This document shows positions 29,007 to 38,359 of a stretch of DNA of 64,000 nt, piece after piece. The stretch is from Shewanella loihica PV-4 (lineage in GTDB: Bacteria > Pseudomonadota > Gammaproteobacteria > Enterobacterales > Shewanellaceae): positions 372,001-436,000 of the forward strand of contig NC_009092.1 of the NCBI RefSeq assembly GCF_000016065.1, read 5' to 3'. Within the stretch, counting starts at the first letter, position 1, and every line of letters starts with the position of its first letter. Under the pieces are notes generated by a model. It did not search any database. It worked only from the letters and a program-made list of their open reading frames with translations, and was not told the DNA's origin. A program made the position numbers and the translations under genes.

Positions 29007-29711
29007 GTGAGTGAAAATATAGAGAGACGGAGGTTCCTGAAATGCTTAGGAGCCGGCTCTTTGATGTTGGCACCCTTGGGGTGCAGCGTTAAGGAGCAGA
29101 CAGCGCAAGACGCTGCACCGCACTATGTGATGGTGTTCGATCAAAACAAATGTGTGGGGTGTGGCGGCTGTAAGGAGGCCTGTAACAAGGCCAATAATCT
29201 GCCCGAGGGACGTTCGCGGGTGTTACTGGAGCAGCAGTCATCTGCCGTTGCCGGGCAGGCTTGCCCGCACTGCGGCAAGACAGACTGTGACTGTCAGCGA
29301 AAGTATGTGCGGGTCTCCTGTCAGCAATGTCAGAACGCCCCCTGTGTGTCTGTGTGTCCCACAGGCGCGGCCCATAGGGATCCTAAGACGGGCATAGTCA
29401 CCATGGACGCCAGCAAGTGCGCCGGCTGTAAATACTGTATCGCCGCATGTCCCTACAACGCCCGCTATATCAACAGCGAGACGGATGTGGCCGACAACTG
29501 CGACTTCTGTCTGCAGAGCAAGTTAGCCAAGGGAGAGCTGCCCGCCTGCGTGCAGGAGTGTCGGTACGACGCCCTGGTCTTTGGCGACGCCAATGACCCC
29601 AACTCCTATGTGAGCCGCCTGCTGGCGGTGAAGGATTCGGTGCGGGTCAAGGCCCACTTGGGCACGGAGCCGAGCCTACGTTACATACCTATCGTTAAGT
29701 TGGGGGTATAG
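29007..29711 (+). CDS. sirC: Periplasmic 4x[4Fe-4S] ferredoxin SirC (NrfC-like)
   Basis: A 234-residue electron-transfer protein. The N-terminus has a twin-arginine signal (RRRFLKCLGAGSLMLAPLGC), so it is folded with its clusters before export. Four cluster motifs follow: CVGCGGCKEAC, the CPHCGK ... CQQCQNAPCVSVCP group, CAGCKYCIAACP and CDFCLQSK ... CVQEC. The GTG start is chosen because GGAGG lies five bases upstream and directly overlaps the earlier in-frame ATG. With SirD it should pass menaquinol electrons to SirA. The stop lies two bases before sirD. Confidence 0.91.
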   Translation: MSENIERRRFLKCLGAGSLMLAPLGCSVKEQTAQDAAPHYVMVFDQNKCVGCGGCKEACNKANNLPEGRSRVLLEQQSSAVAGQACPHCGKTDCDCQRKYVRVSCQQCQNAPCVSVCPTGAAHRDPKTGIVTMDASKCAGCKYCIAACPYNARYINSETDVADNCDFCLQSKLAKGELPACVQECRYDALVFGDANDPNSYVSRLLAVKDSVRVKAHLGTEPSLRYIPIVKLGV

Positions 29712-29713
29712 AG

Positions 29714-30661
29714 ATGGACGGAACACTCGAATTTACCATGGGCCTCTCGGAAGGGGTCGCCTGGCCTTGGCCCATCGCCGTTTACCTGTTCTTCGCCGGT
29801 ATCTCGGGCGGTGCGCTGTCGGTCGCCCTGTTTATCCGCTTCTATAAGCAGCAGAGCGCCAATACCCCTTTCCTCAAGGCATCGGCGCTGATCGCCTTCG
29901 TCACCATCGCCCTGGGCATGCTCTGTCTGGTGCTGGATTTGACCAATCCGCTGTTCTTCTGGCGCATCTTGGTCTACTACAACCTCAACTCAGTGATGTC
30001 GGTAGGGGTGATCGCCCTGTCAGCCTATATTCCGCTGGTGGCCCTGATCGCCCTGTTCGCGCTTGAGGAAGAGATACGTCGCCTGCCTATGCTGGCGCCG
30101 CTGCTACCCTTGATCGACAAGCTCAGACCCTGGCGTCGTAGCAGTGAGACTCTGGTGCTGGTGTTGGCGCTGGCGGTATGTGCCTACACGGGCTTCTTGA
30201 TCTCGGCGCTCATCCGCTTCCCAATCATTAACACCTCTGTGTTGCCGGCCCTGTTCGTGGCCTCTGGCCTGTCGGCCGGCGCCGCGGCGGCCAAGATGCT
30301 GGCGGTGGGGCTGTTTAAGGAAGACAGACACAGCAGCGACATGCAGATTCTGCACGGCGCCGAGTGGCCCATCATGTTTGCCGAAGCCCTGTTCCTCTTC
30401 ATGATCATCATGTCGCTGGTGACAGGTAACGCCGGTGCTCAGAGCGCCTTCGAGGCCTTCCACACTGGCAGCTGGTCCATGGTGTTCTGGCTGGGTGTCG
30501 TGGGTGTGGGTTTTGGCGGCCCTTTGCTGTTGAACTTCGCCACCGGCGAGCGCTTTAGCCATTCCTCTCAGGCCTTCTACCTCTCTGGCCTGTGCGCCGT
30601 GAGCGGCATGATGTGCCTGCGGATGTTTATCCTCTACGCCGGTCAGAACTTTGCTATCTGA
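29714..30661 (+). CDS. sirD: NrfD-like quinol-oxidising membrane subunit SirD
   Basis: A 315-residue integral membrane protein of the NrfD/PsrC family with about eight helices and the family's early motif IAVYLFFAGISGGALS (residues 21-36), plus LDLTNPLFFWRIL. It oxidises menaquinol at the inner membrane and hands electrons to SirC. No hemes are expected in this family. The gene follows sirC directly. Confidence 0.92.
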   Translation: MDGTLEFTMGLSEGVAWPWPIAVYLFFAGISGGALSVALFIRFYKQQSANTPFLKASALIAFVTIALGMLCLVLDLTNPLFFWRILVYYNLNSVMSVGVIALSAYIPLVALIALFALEEEIRRLPMLAPLLPLIDKLRPWRRSSETLVLVLALAVCAYTGFLISALIRFPIINTSVLPALFVASGLSAGAAAAKMLAVGLFKEDRHSSDMQILHGAEWPIMFAEALFLFMIIMSLVTGNAGAQSAFEAFHTGSWSMVFWLGVVGVGFGGPLLLNFATGERFSHSSQAFYLSGLCAVSGMMCLRMFILYAGQNFAI

Positions 30662-30715
30662 CCATCTTGCTCAGCCCCTGGGTGACAGGGGCTGATTTCC
30701 AGCTTAGGAGTCATA

Positions 30716-31204
30716 ATGAGAGCCTTTATCTTCATCTTTATCAGCGCCTTGTTTATCTCGGGTTGTGGCGCCGCCGAGAGCGATACCCATAACCACGACG
30801 GCTTAGTGATAGGTAACCACGAGCGCTGCCACATGTGCGGCATGATGGTGAAGCAATACCCAGGCCCTAAGGGCAGTCTGGATCTTAAGGGTAACGAGAT
30901 GCAGCCCAAATTCTGCTCCACCCGGGATATGTTTATGTTTGCCCTGCAGCCCGAGAATCGCCGTCAGGTCGAGGCGCTCTGGGTACACGATATGGCGGCG
31001 ACCGATTGGCAGCATCCAGAGGATGAGCATTTTATCGATGCCACCAAAGCCTGGTATGTATATGGCTCAAATCGCAAGGCGGTGATGGGCGTTGCCGTGG
31101 CGCCTTTCTCCACTCTGGCTGCGGCTGAGGCCTTCGCCCAGCAGTATGGCGGTGCGGTATTCGAATATGACGAGATCACCCTTGAGCTGCTGTCGGCAAA
31201 ATAG
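30716..31204 (+). CDS. nosL: NosL-family copper-binding lipoprotein
   Basis: A 162-residue lipoprotein: signal ending in ALFISGC (lipobox ISGC), then the NosL domain with the metal-site motif HERCHMCGMMV (residues about 36-46) and a conserved KFCSTRDMF. NosL binds Cu(I) and supplies copper to nitrous-oxide reductase with NosDFY. No nosZ is present here, and the gene belongs to the sulfite reductase operon, whose enzyme family carries a heme-copper site, so copper delivery to SirA is the natural inference. A histidine near the mature N-terminus (DTHNHD) could add ligands. Confidence 0.88.
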   Translation: MRAFIFIFISALFISGCGAAESDTHNHDGLVIGNHERCHMCGMMVKQYPGPKGSLDLKGNEMQPKFCSTRDMFMFALQPENRRQVEALWVHDMAATDWQHPEDEHFIDATKAWYVYGSNRKAVMGVAVAPFSTLAAAEAFAQQYGGAVFEYDEITLELLSAK

Positions 31205-31214
31205 GCAACGCCTG

Positions 31215-32573
31215 ATGCTTAGGCCGTCGTTCAGGCAGTCATTTAGCCTTTGGCGACGACAAGGGCAGTGCCTGGCGCTGGTCTTGAGTCTAGGCCTCTG
31301 CTTAGTGCCTCATTTGGCCCTGGGGGCCGATCAGTCTCAGATCATAAATATTGCTGATAGCGAGGCGCTGCGCACGGCGCTGGCATCTGCACCAAATGGC
31401 ACCGAGATACGGCTGTTGCCTGGGCGTTATATAGGGCGTTTCGAGGTCGAACAGCCGCTGACCCTGCGAGGCGAGCCAGGCGCGGTCATAGATGCCCAAG
31501 GCGCAGGTTCGGCGCTGGTAGTCAGCGCGTCCGGCGTGACCCTTACCCGGCTGACGATACGTAACTGGGGGCGGGATCTCTACGAGAAAGATGCCGCCAT
31601 TCGTCTGCTGCCTGGCGCCAACGAGGTGACCATTGTCGCCAATGAGCTCAGTGGTCCTGGCTTTGGTATCTACGCCAGCGAGGTGAGCGACCTTAAGCTA
31701 AAGGACAATCAGATTGAGGGGGAGGCCGAGGCCTTCTTGCTGGATCGCGGTGATGGCATTCATCTGCTGAAGGTGAACTATCCCCATGTCAGCGGCAATC
31801 GCATCAAAACGGTGCGCGATGGCATCTACCTGGAGTCTGGCGTCGGTAGCCGTGTCTATGGCAATCATCTCTCTGAGCTGCAGTACGGCCTGCACTATAT
31901 GTATACCAAGCAGGATGAGGCCATGGATAACCTGGCCTGCCGGGTCAGTGGCGGCTACGCCCTGATGAACTCAGAGGGAATACGCTTGGTGTTTAATCGC
32001 GTGCGCGAGGCCAAAGAGTTTGGCGTGCTGCTTAACCTTACCCATGACGCCGAGATCCAGGCTAATCAGATCGAGGCCACCCAGATGCCCAATAGTGTCG
32101 CCGGGGATCTCTTTAGCGAGGGCAAGGGGCTGTTTGTCTACGGCGCCAAGCGCAATCAGATCAGCGGTAACTATATCGCTGGTAATCAGATCGGCATCGC
32201 CATGGCGCTCGGCGGCGAGGACAATCTTGTCTATCAAAACCAGTTTCTGGCCAATGCCACTCAGGTGCGTTACGTGGGAGAGACGCGAGTGGAGTGGAGT
32301 CTTCAGGGGCGGGGAAACTATTGGAGCGATTATCGGGGCTGGGATCTCGATGGCGATGGTATCGGCGATGGTCAACATCTGCCCAATGACAGTTTAGATC
32401 GCCTGTTTTGGCTGTACCCGGAGGCGAAGTTCTTGATGGAGAGTCCCCTAGTGAAATTATTGAAGTGGCTGGATAACCAGCTGCAAGGCGAACATTCGGT
32501 CGGCGTGGTCGACAGTCATCCCGTGATGACGCCGCCACCTCATCTTGGCCCCGCCGCCTGGGAGGCATTATGA
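31215..32573 (+). CDS. nosD: NosD-like periplasmic beta-helix protein
   Basis: A 452-residue exported protein with a signal peptide (to LALGADQ) and a right-handed parallel beta-helix made of repeated N/G/I-rich turns (for example GIYASEVSDLKLKDNQIEG, GIYLESGVGSRVYGNHL, NQISGNYIAGNQIGIAM). It matches NosD, the periplasmic partner of the NosFY ABC transporter in metallocentre assembly. The ATG 10 bp after nosL gives a proper signal peptide; upstream in-frame starts lie inside nosL. The stop overlaps the start of nosF by four bases. Confidence 0.9.
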   Translation: MLRPSFRQSFSLWRRQGQCLALVLSLGLCLVPHLALGADQSQIINIADSEALRTALASAPNGTEIRLLPGRYIGRFEVEQPLTLRGEPGAVIDAQGAGSALVVSASGVTLTRLTIRNWGRDLYEKDAAIRLLPGANEVTIVANELSGPGFGIYASEVSDLKLKDNQIEGEAEAFLLDRGDGIHLLKVNYPHVSGNRIKTVRDGIYLESGVGSRVYGNHLSELQYGLHYMYTKQDEAMDNLACRVSGGYALMNSEGIRLVFNRVREAKEFGVLLNLTHDAEIQANQIEATQMPNSVAGDLFSEGKGLFVYGAKRNQISGNYIAGNQIGIAMALGGEDNLVYQNQFLANATQVRYVGETRVEWSLQGRGNYWSDYRGWDLDGDGIGDGQHLPNDSLDRLFWLYPEAKFLMESPLVKLLKWLDNQLQGEHSVGVVDSHPVMTPPPHLGPAAWEAL

Positions 32574-33499
32574 GTCAGATGGCGGTGAGCTTTAAGCAGG
32601 TGAGCCACTATTTCGATGAGCTGTGCGCCTTGAATGATCTTAGCTTCTCTCTGCCCGGGGGGAAGTTGATGGCGCTGCTGGGCCATAACGGCGCGGGTAA
32701 GTCGACACTTATAAAGATGATCTTAGGCCTGCTGCATCCCAGCCAGGGGGAGGTGAGTGTGCTGGGCCAGACCCAGAGGCAGGCATCGAAGGTCGCCTCG
32801 ACCGACATCGGCTACCTGCCGGAGAACATCAGTTTTTACGATAAGTTGACCGGCCATGAGGTGCTGAGTTACTTCGCCGCGCTTAAAGGGGTCTCAGCCC
32901 GGGCGGTCGCCCCCTTGCTGGAAGAGTTTGGCCTGGGTTATGCGCAGCACAAGGCGGTTAAGGGCTACTCCAAGGGGATGAAACAGCGCCTGGGGTTTGC
33001 CCAGGCAATACTAGCGCAGCCCAGACTGCTCTTGCTGGATGAGCCGACCGTGGGGCTGGATCCCCAGGCGTCTCAGTTTATCTATCACAAGCTTAAGCAG
33101 CTGACCGCCCAGGGCTGCACGGCCATCGTCTGTACCCACGAGTTACAGCTGGTGGAACCGCAGCTGGACTTGGCCTTAGTGCTGGGGCGGGGCAGGAGGC
33201 TCGCCTTCGGCACCCTGGATGAGCTGGTGCTTAGTTGCGACCTGGGTGTGCGTATGGCCCATCCGGCCCTGGCTCGCCTGGTCGAGACCCACCCCCTATT
33301 ACAATCTTTTTATCGAGATGGCGACCTGATTTGCCCCGTCTCACAACGCGAGGTGTTGATGAAGTACCTGACCCTAGAATGCCAGCTATTTGATGTGAAG
33401 GTGACACTTCCTGAGCTGGCCCAGGTGTACCATGCCAAGATGGCGCAGATGCAGGTGATGAGCGAGCTGGGGCTCAGCCTTACCTCGGGAGAGCTATGA
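32570..33499 (+). CDS. nosF: NosF-like ABC transporter ATP-binding protein
   Basis: A 309-residue cytosolic ATPase with Walker A GHNGAGKST (about residue 38), the signature YSKGMKQRLGFAQ, Walker B LLLLDEPTVGLDP and the H-loop in VCTHE. The C-terminal 90 residues are the family's extra regulatory segment. It energises NosY. Overlaps with nosD (ATGA) and nosY (4 bp) show tight coupling. Confidence 0.92.
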   Translation: MSQMAVSFKQVSHYFDELCALNDLSFSLPGGKLMALLGHNGAGKSTLIKMILGLLHPSQGEVSVLGQTQRQASKVASTDIGYLPENISFYDKLTGHEVLSYFAALKGVSARAVAPLLEEFGLGYAQHKAVKGYSKGMKQRLGFAQAILAQPRLLLLDEPTVGLDPQASQFIYHKLKQLTAQGCTAIVCTHELQLVEPQLDLALVLGRGRRLAFGTLDELVLSCDLGVRMAHPALARLVETHPLLQSFYRDGDLICPVSQREVLMKYLTLECQLFDVKVTLPELAQVYHAKMAQMQVMSELGLSLTSGEL

Positions 33500-34347
33500 T
33501 GTCGACCTCAGTAAAACGGCCGAGTCTCCAGCTTATTCGGGTGATCGCCACCAAGGAGATGAAGGATAGCGTGCGCAATCGCTGGGTCATGGTGGTGTTT
33601 GCCATCTTCTGGCTGCTGGCCCTTTGTATGACCTTTGCCGGTAGTGCCGTGAGCGGCACACTGTCGCTGCCGAGCCTGAGCAGTGTGGTGGCCTCCTTGA
33701 CCACCATCTCGGTATTTATCATTCCGCTGGCGGCCATCTTGCTTAGTTATGATGCCTTCGTGGGTGAGGAGGAGGCGGGCACCCTGCAGCTGCTGCTCAC
33801 CTATCCCGTGAGCAAGTCGCAGATCCTCGTCGGCAAGTTGCTGGCCCATGGCGGGGTGATCTTTACCGCCATCGCCAGTAGCTATGCTAGCAGTGCCGCG
33901 ATGCTGATCCTCTTTGGCCGAGGTGAGCCCTGGGGCGAGATTCTATCGTCATTCGCGCTGCTGATCGCCAGCAGCTGTCTGCTGGCGGTAATCTTCATCC
34001 TCATCAGCTATCTAGTCAGCCTGAAGTCGGCGGAGAAGGCCCGGGCCGTCGGCAGTCTGTTAGCCCTCTGGTTCGCCCTGGTGCTTATCTATGATCTATT
34101 GCTGTTGCTGCTCTTGGTGGCGGATCTTGGCTATGCCAGTCAATGGTTGGTGAATCTGCTCATTCTATTGAATCCGACCGATCTCTACCGCGCCACCAAT
34201 ATGCTTGGTGCGAGTGCCCCGCTGGGCAGTTTAGGCCTGCTGGCCCAGTATGAGTGGAGCCTGCCGCTGTTGCTAAGTGCCGGCGTTGCCTGGCTCTTGT
34301 CGCTGCTCTATTGGACGCGACGCGTGTTTATTCACAAGCTGGTATAG
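33496..34347 (+). CDS. nosY: NosY-like ABC transporter permease
   Basis: A 283-residue ABC-2-type permease with six hydrophobic helices (from about residues 27, 62, 110, 145, 180 and 250) and the conserved EEAGTLQLLLTYPVSKSQILVGK loop. With NosF and NosD it forms the assembly transporter, thought to export a sulfur species or to power copper-site assembly. It is the last gene of the sir operon; no obvious T-run hairpin follows. Confidence 0.9.
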   Translation: MMSTSVKRPSLQLIRVIATKEMKDSVRNRWVMVVFAIFWLLALCMTFAGSAVSGTLSLPSLSSVVASLTTISVFIIPLAAILLSYDAFVGEEEAGTLQLLLTYPVSKSQILVGKLLAHGGVIFTAIASSYASSAAMLILFGRGEPWGEILSSFALLIASSCLLAVIFILISYLVSLKSAEKARAVGSLLALWFALVLIYDLLLLLLLVADLGYASQWLVNLLILLNPTDLYRATNMLGASAPLGSLGLLAQYEWSLPLLLSAGVAWLLSLLYWTRRVFIHKLV

Positions 34348-34527
34348 CCCTTGGCATTCTCTAGATAGCCGGGATTTGGGCGCTAGTTCACACTCTGAGT
34401 CGCGGCCTGAAATCCTGGCCTGGGATTTGAGTGAGTAGTCACGGTAATTTTTGGCGAATGTTAATAAAATGCCAAAGATAACAATAAGATATTTCTAATT
34501 AACGGTTAGGAATTATTGAGGTGTCAG

Positions 34528-35808
34528 GTGTTAAAAATTACGCCATATCTTGAGTTCGATGATGAGGCGCACCAACTACACGATCGTACCTGTGGCGCCA
34601 CGATAGGGCTGAGCTTTTCCGAGTCGGCGGTGTTGGCTCACCTGCTTTCGCAGCCCGATGCCATCTGCGACAAGGAGGCCTTGATTGCTGTGGGTTGGCC
34701 CGATCGTGTGGTGGCGGCAACCTCGCTGACTCAATGCATCAGCACCCTGCGCAAGAAGCTGGAACCCTTTCCCGAGATACAGTTAAAGACCATAGCCCGG
34801 CGTGGTTATCAGCTCCATGTTTCGCCTAAATCCCATGTGACCATGTTGGCGGTAAGCGATGCGGGCTCGATCAAAGATGCGCTCATCGATGTCTCCCTTA
34901 TGGTCAAGGTCAGTGGCATTCTGATCTTGCTGGGGATAGTGGCGACCCTCTGGTATCAGAGTGATTATCACCAGGTGATGAAGCATGCGGCCAGATGGGC
35001 CTCGGATCATGAGATCAATCTCGACATTGGTGGTACCACCCGGCCCGTGACGCTGATAAACCCCAAGGGGGTCGATAGCCTGCACCCTTCCATGTGGCAG
35101 AAGCATATCGCACCTGAGAGCAATAGCATCCAAGGGTTTAATAACTTTGGCGGCTTTGCCTTTACCGATGGCAACCACTATTCGATGGCGCTCTGCGATC
35201 TGGATGAACGCGGCGAGTGTCGCCGGGACAAGATAGTCAACCTGACGGCGATCGATCTTACCCCGGCGGGGCTCAACATGGTGGAATTTGTCGAGCTGAG
35301 TAAGCGGATGGAGGAGCGGATTCGCTATAACCGTATCCTTATCCCGCCTGGTGAGGCTGGCGGTGACCTGGTGGAACATCACTACAATGGTGACGTCTAT
35401 TTTCCCGTGGCCGACGAGTTGTTGGTACGCGCCGACATAGGGATCTCTCTGGTGTATGAGCAGCCCCTCGGCGGCAAGTTTTACTCCCGCGCCTGTATCA
35501 CGGACCAGGACTGTCTGACCACGCCGATTAAGTATCAGATCCGCGGCGAGTTCGAGCAGTATCGCCAGAAGCTGGGGCAACTGGATGTGGACGTGTTTCA
35601 TGTGAAGGTGAGGCAGAAAGATCTCATCATGCCCGATGTGGTGAGTGCCTCGGCGATGCACTTCTACCGCGAGATCCGCAAGCACAACATTCGCGATGAA
35701 GAGTTGTTTTATATGCGGGTCCATGCCGACAACGGCACGGCGGTGTGGGTGGTGCCTCTGCTGGGCAGCCTGGTGGCCTGGACCAAATATGAGAAGGTAG
35801 CGCTTTAG
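34528..35808 (+). CDS. CadC/ToxR-like transmembrane transcriptional regulator
   Basis: A 426-residue one-component regulator: an OmpR-type winged helix domain (residues 1-98, with SLTQCISTLRKKLEPFPEIQLKTIARRGYQL), a linker, one transmembrane helix (about 123-142) and a 280-residue periplasmic sensor. The sensor has paired cysteines (CDLDERGEC; CITDQDC) that may form redox-sensitive disulfides. The GTG start follows GAGG at a good distance; an earlier TTG overlaps that site. It lies just after the sir operon on the same strand but has its own 180-bp upstream region. Whether it controls sir is unknown. Confidence 0.82.
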   Translation: MLKITPYLEFDDEAHQLHDRTCGATIGLSFSESAVLAHLLSQPDAICDKEALIAVGWPDRVVAATSLTQCISTLRKKLEPFPEIQLKTIARRGYQLHVSPKSHVTMLAVSDAGSIKDALIDVSLMVKVSGILILLGIVATLWYQSDYHQVMKHAARWASDHEINLDIGGTTRPVTLINPKGVDSLHPSMWQKHIAPESNSIQGFNNFGGFAFTDGNHYSMALCDLDERGECRRDKIVNLTAIDLTPAGLNMVEFVELSKRMEERIRYNRILIPPGEAGGDLVEHHYNGDVYFPVADELLVRADIGISLVYEQPLGGKFYSRACITDQDCLTTPIKYQIRGEFEQYRQKLGQLDVDVFHVKVRQKDLIMPDVVSASAMHFYREIRKHNIRDEELFYMRVHADNGTAVWVVPLLGSLVAWTKYEKVAL

Positions 35809-35835
35809 CCGAATCGTGTTAGGGCTTGAATCAAG

Positions 35836-35864
35836 TTAGCCCCGGTCTCGCGGACCAGGGCTAA
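35836..35864. repeat. Hairpin between convergent genes
   Basis: TTAGCCCcGGTC and GACCaGGGCTAA are complementary apart from one mismatch. There is no strong T-run on either side, so it is a weak or Rho-assisted terminator for the CadC-like gene (plus) and fre (minus). Confidence 0.45.
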
Positions 35865-35877
35865 GCGCAGATGAGAT

Positions 35878-36576
35878 TTACTTGATGAAGGCGAAGGCGT
35901 CGCCGTAGAGGTGTTCCTCTTCGACGCCGATCTCGCGGAAGACTTCGCGGGCGACGCCGACCATGTCAAAACGCCCGGCGATATAGATGTCGTAGCCGTT
36001 GAGGCTGACATAGTCTTGCTTGATCTGAGCCAGTAGGTTGGCCGTCTTACCCTGCCAATCTGGCGTCGACTCTTCTACCACGGGCACGAAATGTAGCCAG
36101 GGGTGATCCTGGTGCCACTGGCGCGCTAGCGACTCATAGTACATGGCGTCCTGGTTACGACAGCCCCAGTAGAGGGTGGTTTCGACTTTCTGTTCCAGGG
36201 CAATCGATTGCTCGACGATACTCTTGATGTAAGAGAAGCCAGTACCACCTGCGATCAGCAGTCGTGGTCTGTGGCTGTCGCTGCGCAGGAAGGCTTCACC
36301 GCCCGGCGCCTCGATGTCGATATATTCGCTCTGTTGTAAGCGTTCAACCACCTGCATGGGGTAGCTCTCGCTGACCGCCGCGCCAATGTGCAGCTCGATC
36401 TGCTCGTTACCCGGTGCCGAGGCGATAGAGAAGGGACGTTTATCTTTTTCACCCATTACGACGCAAAGGTACTGCCCAGCTTTAAATTCGAAGCTGGTTT
36501 CTGGGGTTAATGTTACCTGATAGACGGCATCATTAAAGGCGGTAACATGTTCAACTTTACAACGTATGGTGTTCAT
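35878..36576 (-). CDS. fre: NAD(P)H-flavin reductase
   Basis: A 232-residue soluble ferredoxin-reductase-fold enzyme that reduces free flavins with NAD(P)H. The flavin-binding RPFSIAS (about residue 46) and the nucleotide-binding LLIAGGTGFSYIKSI (about 105) are present, and the protein ends in YGDAFAF. The ATG of MNTIRCKVEHV is chosen from family length (about 233) and a preceding AAAGGAAA. It lies downstream of ubiD on the same strand, an association also seen in Escherichia coli and Vibrio; reduced flavin is relevant because UbiD uses prenylated FMN. Confidence 0.95.
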   Translation of the reverse strand: MNTIRCKVEHVTAFNDAVYQVTLTPETSFEFKAGQYLCVVMGEKDKRPFSIASAPGNEQIELHIGAAVSESYPMQVVERLQQSEYIDIEAPGGEAFLRSDSHRPRLLIAGGTGFSYIKSIVEQSIALEQKVETTLYWGCRNQDAMYYESLARQWHQDHPWLHFVPVVEESTPDWQGKTANLLAQIKQDYVSLNGYDIYIAGRFDMVGVAREVFREIGVEEEHLYGDAFAFIK

Positions 36577-36619
36577 TGGTTTTCCTTTCAGACCCTCTCT
36601 GTGGAGGTTTAGCACCTCT

Positions 36620-36648
36620 GAATACCCGATTAAATTGTTCGGGTATTC
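36620..36648. repeat. Hairpin between ubiD and fre
   Basis: GAATACCCGA pairs perfectly with TCGGGTATTC across a 9-nt AT-rich loop. No T-run follows on the minus strand, so it may moderate or stabilise a ubiD-fre transcript rather than end it. Confidence 0.5.
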
Positions 36649-36710
36649 AAAGGGTTGACTTCTTTGATTTATTTTTAAAATTCAGGCGATTAGTTTATGC
36701 CTGATATTGA

Positions 36711-38192
36711 TTATAGTGTCGGAGCATCGTCTATGCCCAGGTCATCCCAGATCGCATCGATTCTCTGTTTGACCGCTTCGTCCATGACGATGGGGGTGCC
36801 CCACTCGCGGTCGGTCTCTCCTTCCCACTTGTTGGTGGCATCCATCCCCATCTTGGAGCCGAGTCCGGCCACAGGAGAGGCGAAATCCAGGTAGTCGATA
36901 GGGGTGTTGTCTATCATGACGGTATCGCGTTTAGGATCCATCCGGGTGGTGATGGCCCAGATGACATCGTTCCAGTCGCGGCAGTTGACATCCTCATCCA
37001 CTATGATGATGAACTTGGTGTACATGAACTGGCGCAGGAAGGACCAGGCGCCCATCATCACCCGCTTGGCGTGCCCTGGATACTGCTTGCGGATGGAGAT
37101 CACCGCCATGCGATAGGAGCAGCCTTCGGGCGGCAGATAGAAGTCGACGATTTCAGGGTATTGCTTGCGCAAGATAGGCACGAACACCTCATTCAGTGCC
37201 ACACCCAGCATGGCGGGTTCATCGGGTGGCCTGCCGGTATAGGTGCTGTGGTAGATGGCGTCGCGTCTGTGGCTGACATGGGTCACTGTGAAGACGGGGA
37301 ACTCGTCGGTTTCGTTGTAGTAACCCGTGTGATCCCCGTAGGGGCCCTCTTCGGCCATCTCGCCCGGTTCGATATAACCTTCGAGAATGATCTCGCTGGT
37401 GGCGGGCACCTCGAGATCGCAGCTCAGCGCCTTACATACTTCGGTGCGCTCGCCCCGAAGCAGGCCGGCAAAGGCGTACTCGCTCATGGCGTCGGGCACA
37501 GGCGTCACGGCGCCTAAGATGGTTACGGGGTCGGCGCCCAGCGCCACCACAACCGGGTAACGCTCGCCCGGATGCTGCTCTTTAAAGTCTTTGAAATCCA
37601 GCGCGCCGCCGCGATGATCCAGCCAGCGCATGATCAGCTTGTTCTTGCCCAGTAGCTGCTGGCGGTAGATACCTAAGTTTTGTCGCTTCTGCCTCGGACC
37701 CTTGGTGATGGTCAGTCCCCAGGTCACCAGCGGGGCCACGTCGCCAGGCCAGCAGTGCTGAATAGGCAGCTTGGTGAGATCCACCTCATCGCCGCTGACC
37801 ACCACCTCCTGGCAGGGGGCGTTGCGCACTGTCTTGGGTGGCATGTTCAGCGCCTGCTTGAACATAGGAATCTTGGAGATGGCATCTTTAAAGCCGCGTG
37901 GCGGCTCAGGTTCCTTGAGGAAGGCCAGCAGCTCGCCCACATCGCGCAGGGCGAGGGGATCTTCCTTGCCCAGTGCCATGGCAACGCGTTTTGGGGTGCC
38001 AAACAAGTTGGCCAGCACAGGCATTGTCTTGCCGACAGGATTTTCAAACAGCAGCGCCGGACCCTTGGCTCTCAGCACACGATCGGCGATCTCCGTCATT
38101 TCCAGATGGGGATCGACAGGGTGGGCGATGCGCTTAAGTTCGCCATTGGCTTCGAGGTGATCGATAAAACTGCGTAAATCCTTAAAACTCAT
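36711..38192 (-). CDS. ubiD: 3-octaprenyl-4-hydroxybenzoate carboxy-lyase
   Basis: A 493-residue decarboxylase of ubiquinone biosynthesis using prenylated FMN. Family segments visible: the N-terminal [45 protein letters not shown], the catalytic region [13 protein letters not shown] with Glu residues, and [17 protein letters not shown]. The ATG of MSFKDLRS is chosen on family length; an upstream frame extension would add 35 residues overlapping the promoter. It is upstream of fre. Confidence 0.96.
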   Translation of the reverse strand: MSFKDLRSFIDHLEANGELKRIAHPVDPHLEMTEIADRVLRAKGPALLFENPVGKTMPVLANLFGTPKRVAMALGKEDPLALRDVGELLAFLKEPEPPRGFKDAISKIPMFKQALNMPPKTVRNAPCQEVVVSGDEVDLTKLPIQHCWPGDVAPLVTWGLTITKGPRQKRQNLGIYRQQLLGKNKLIMRWLDHRGGALDFKDFKEQHPGERYPVVVALGADPVTILGAVTPVPDAMSEYAFAGLLRGERTEVCKALSCDLEVPATSEIILEGYIEPGEMAEEGPYGDHTGYYNETDEFPVFTVTHVSHRRDAIYHSTYTGRPPDEPAMLGVALNEVFVPILRKQYPEIVDFYLPPEGCSYRMAVISIRKQYPGHAKRVMMGAWSFLRQFMYTKFIIIVDEDVNCRDWNDVIWAITTRMDPKRDTVMIDNTPIDYLDFASPVAGLGSKMGMDATNKWEGETDREWGTPIVMDEAVKQRIDAIWDDLGIDDAPTL

Positions 38193-38359
38193 TTGGAAAT
38201 ACTCGCGTTGAGAAAAATGTGATATGGCGCGCACTATACCATTTATGGGCGCTATTCCCAAATAGCTTGCGTCGGCTTTGCGACCCCGGCATGGCAAGAT
38301 TTTCAGGGGGTATAATTAAGGGTAAGATGCGGTAAACCCCTTGAGAGTGAGGTGGCAAG

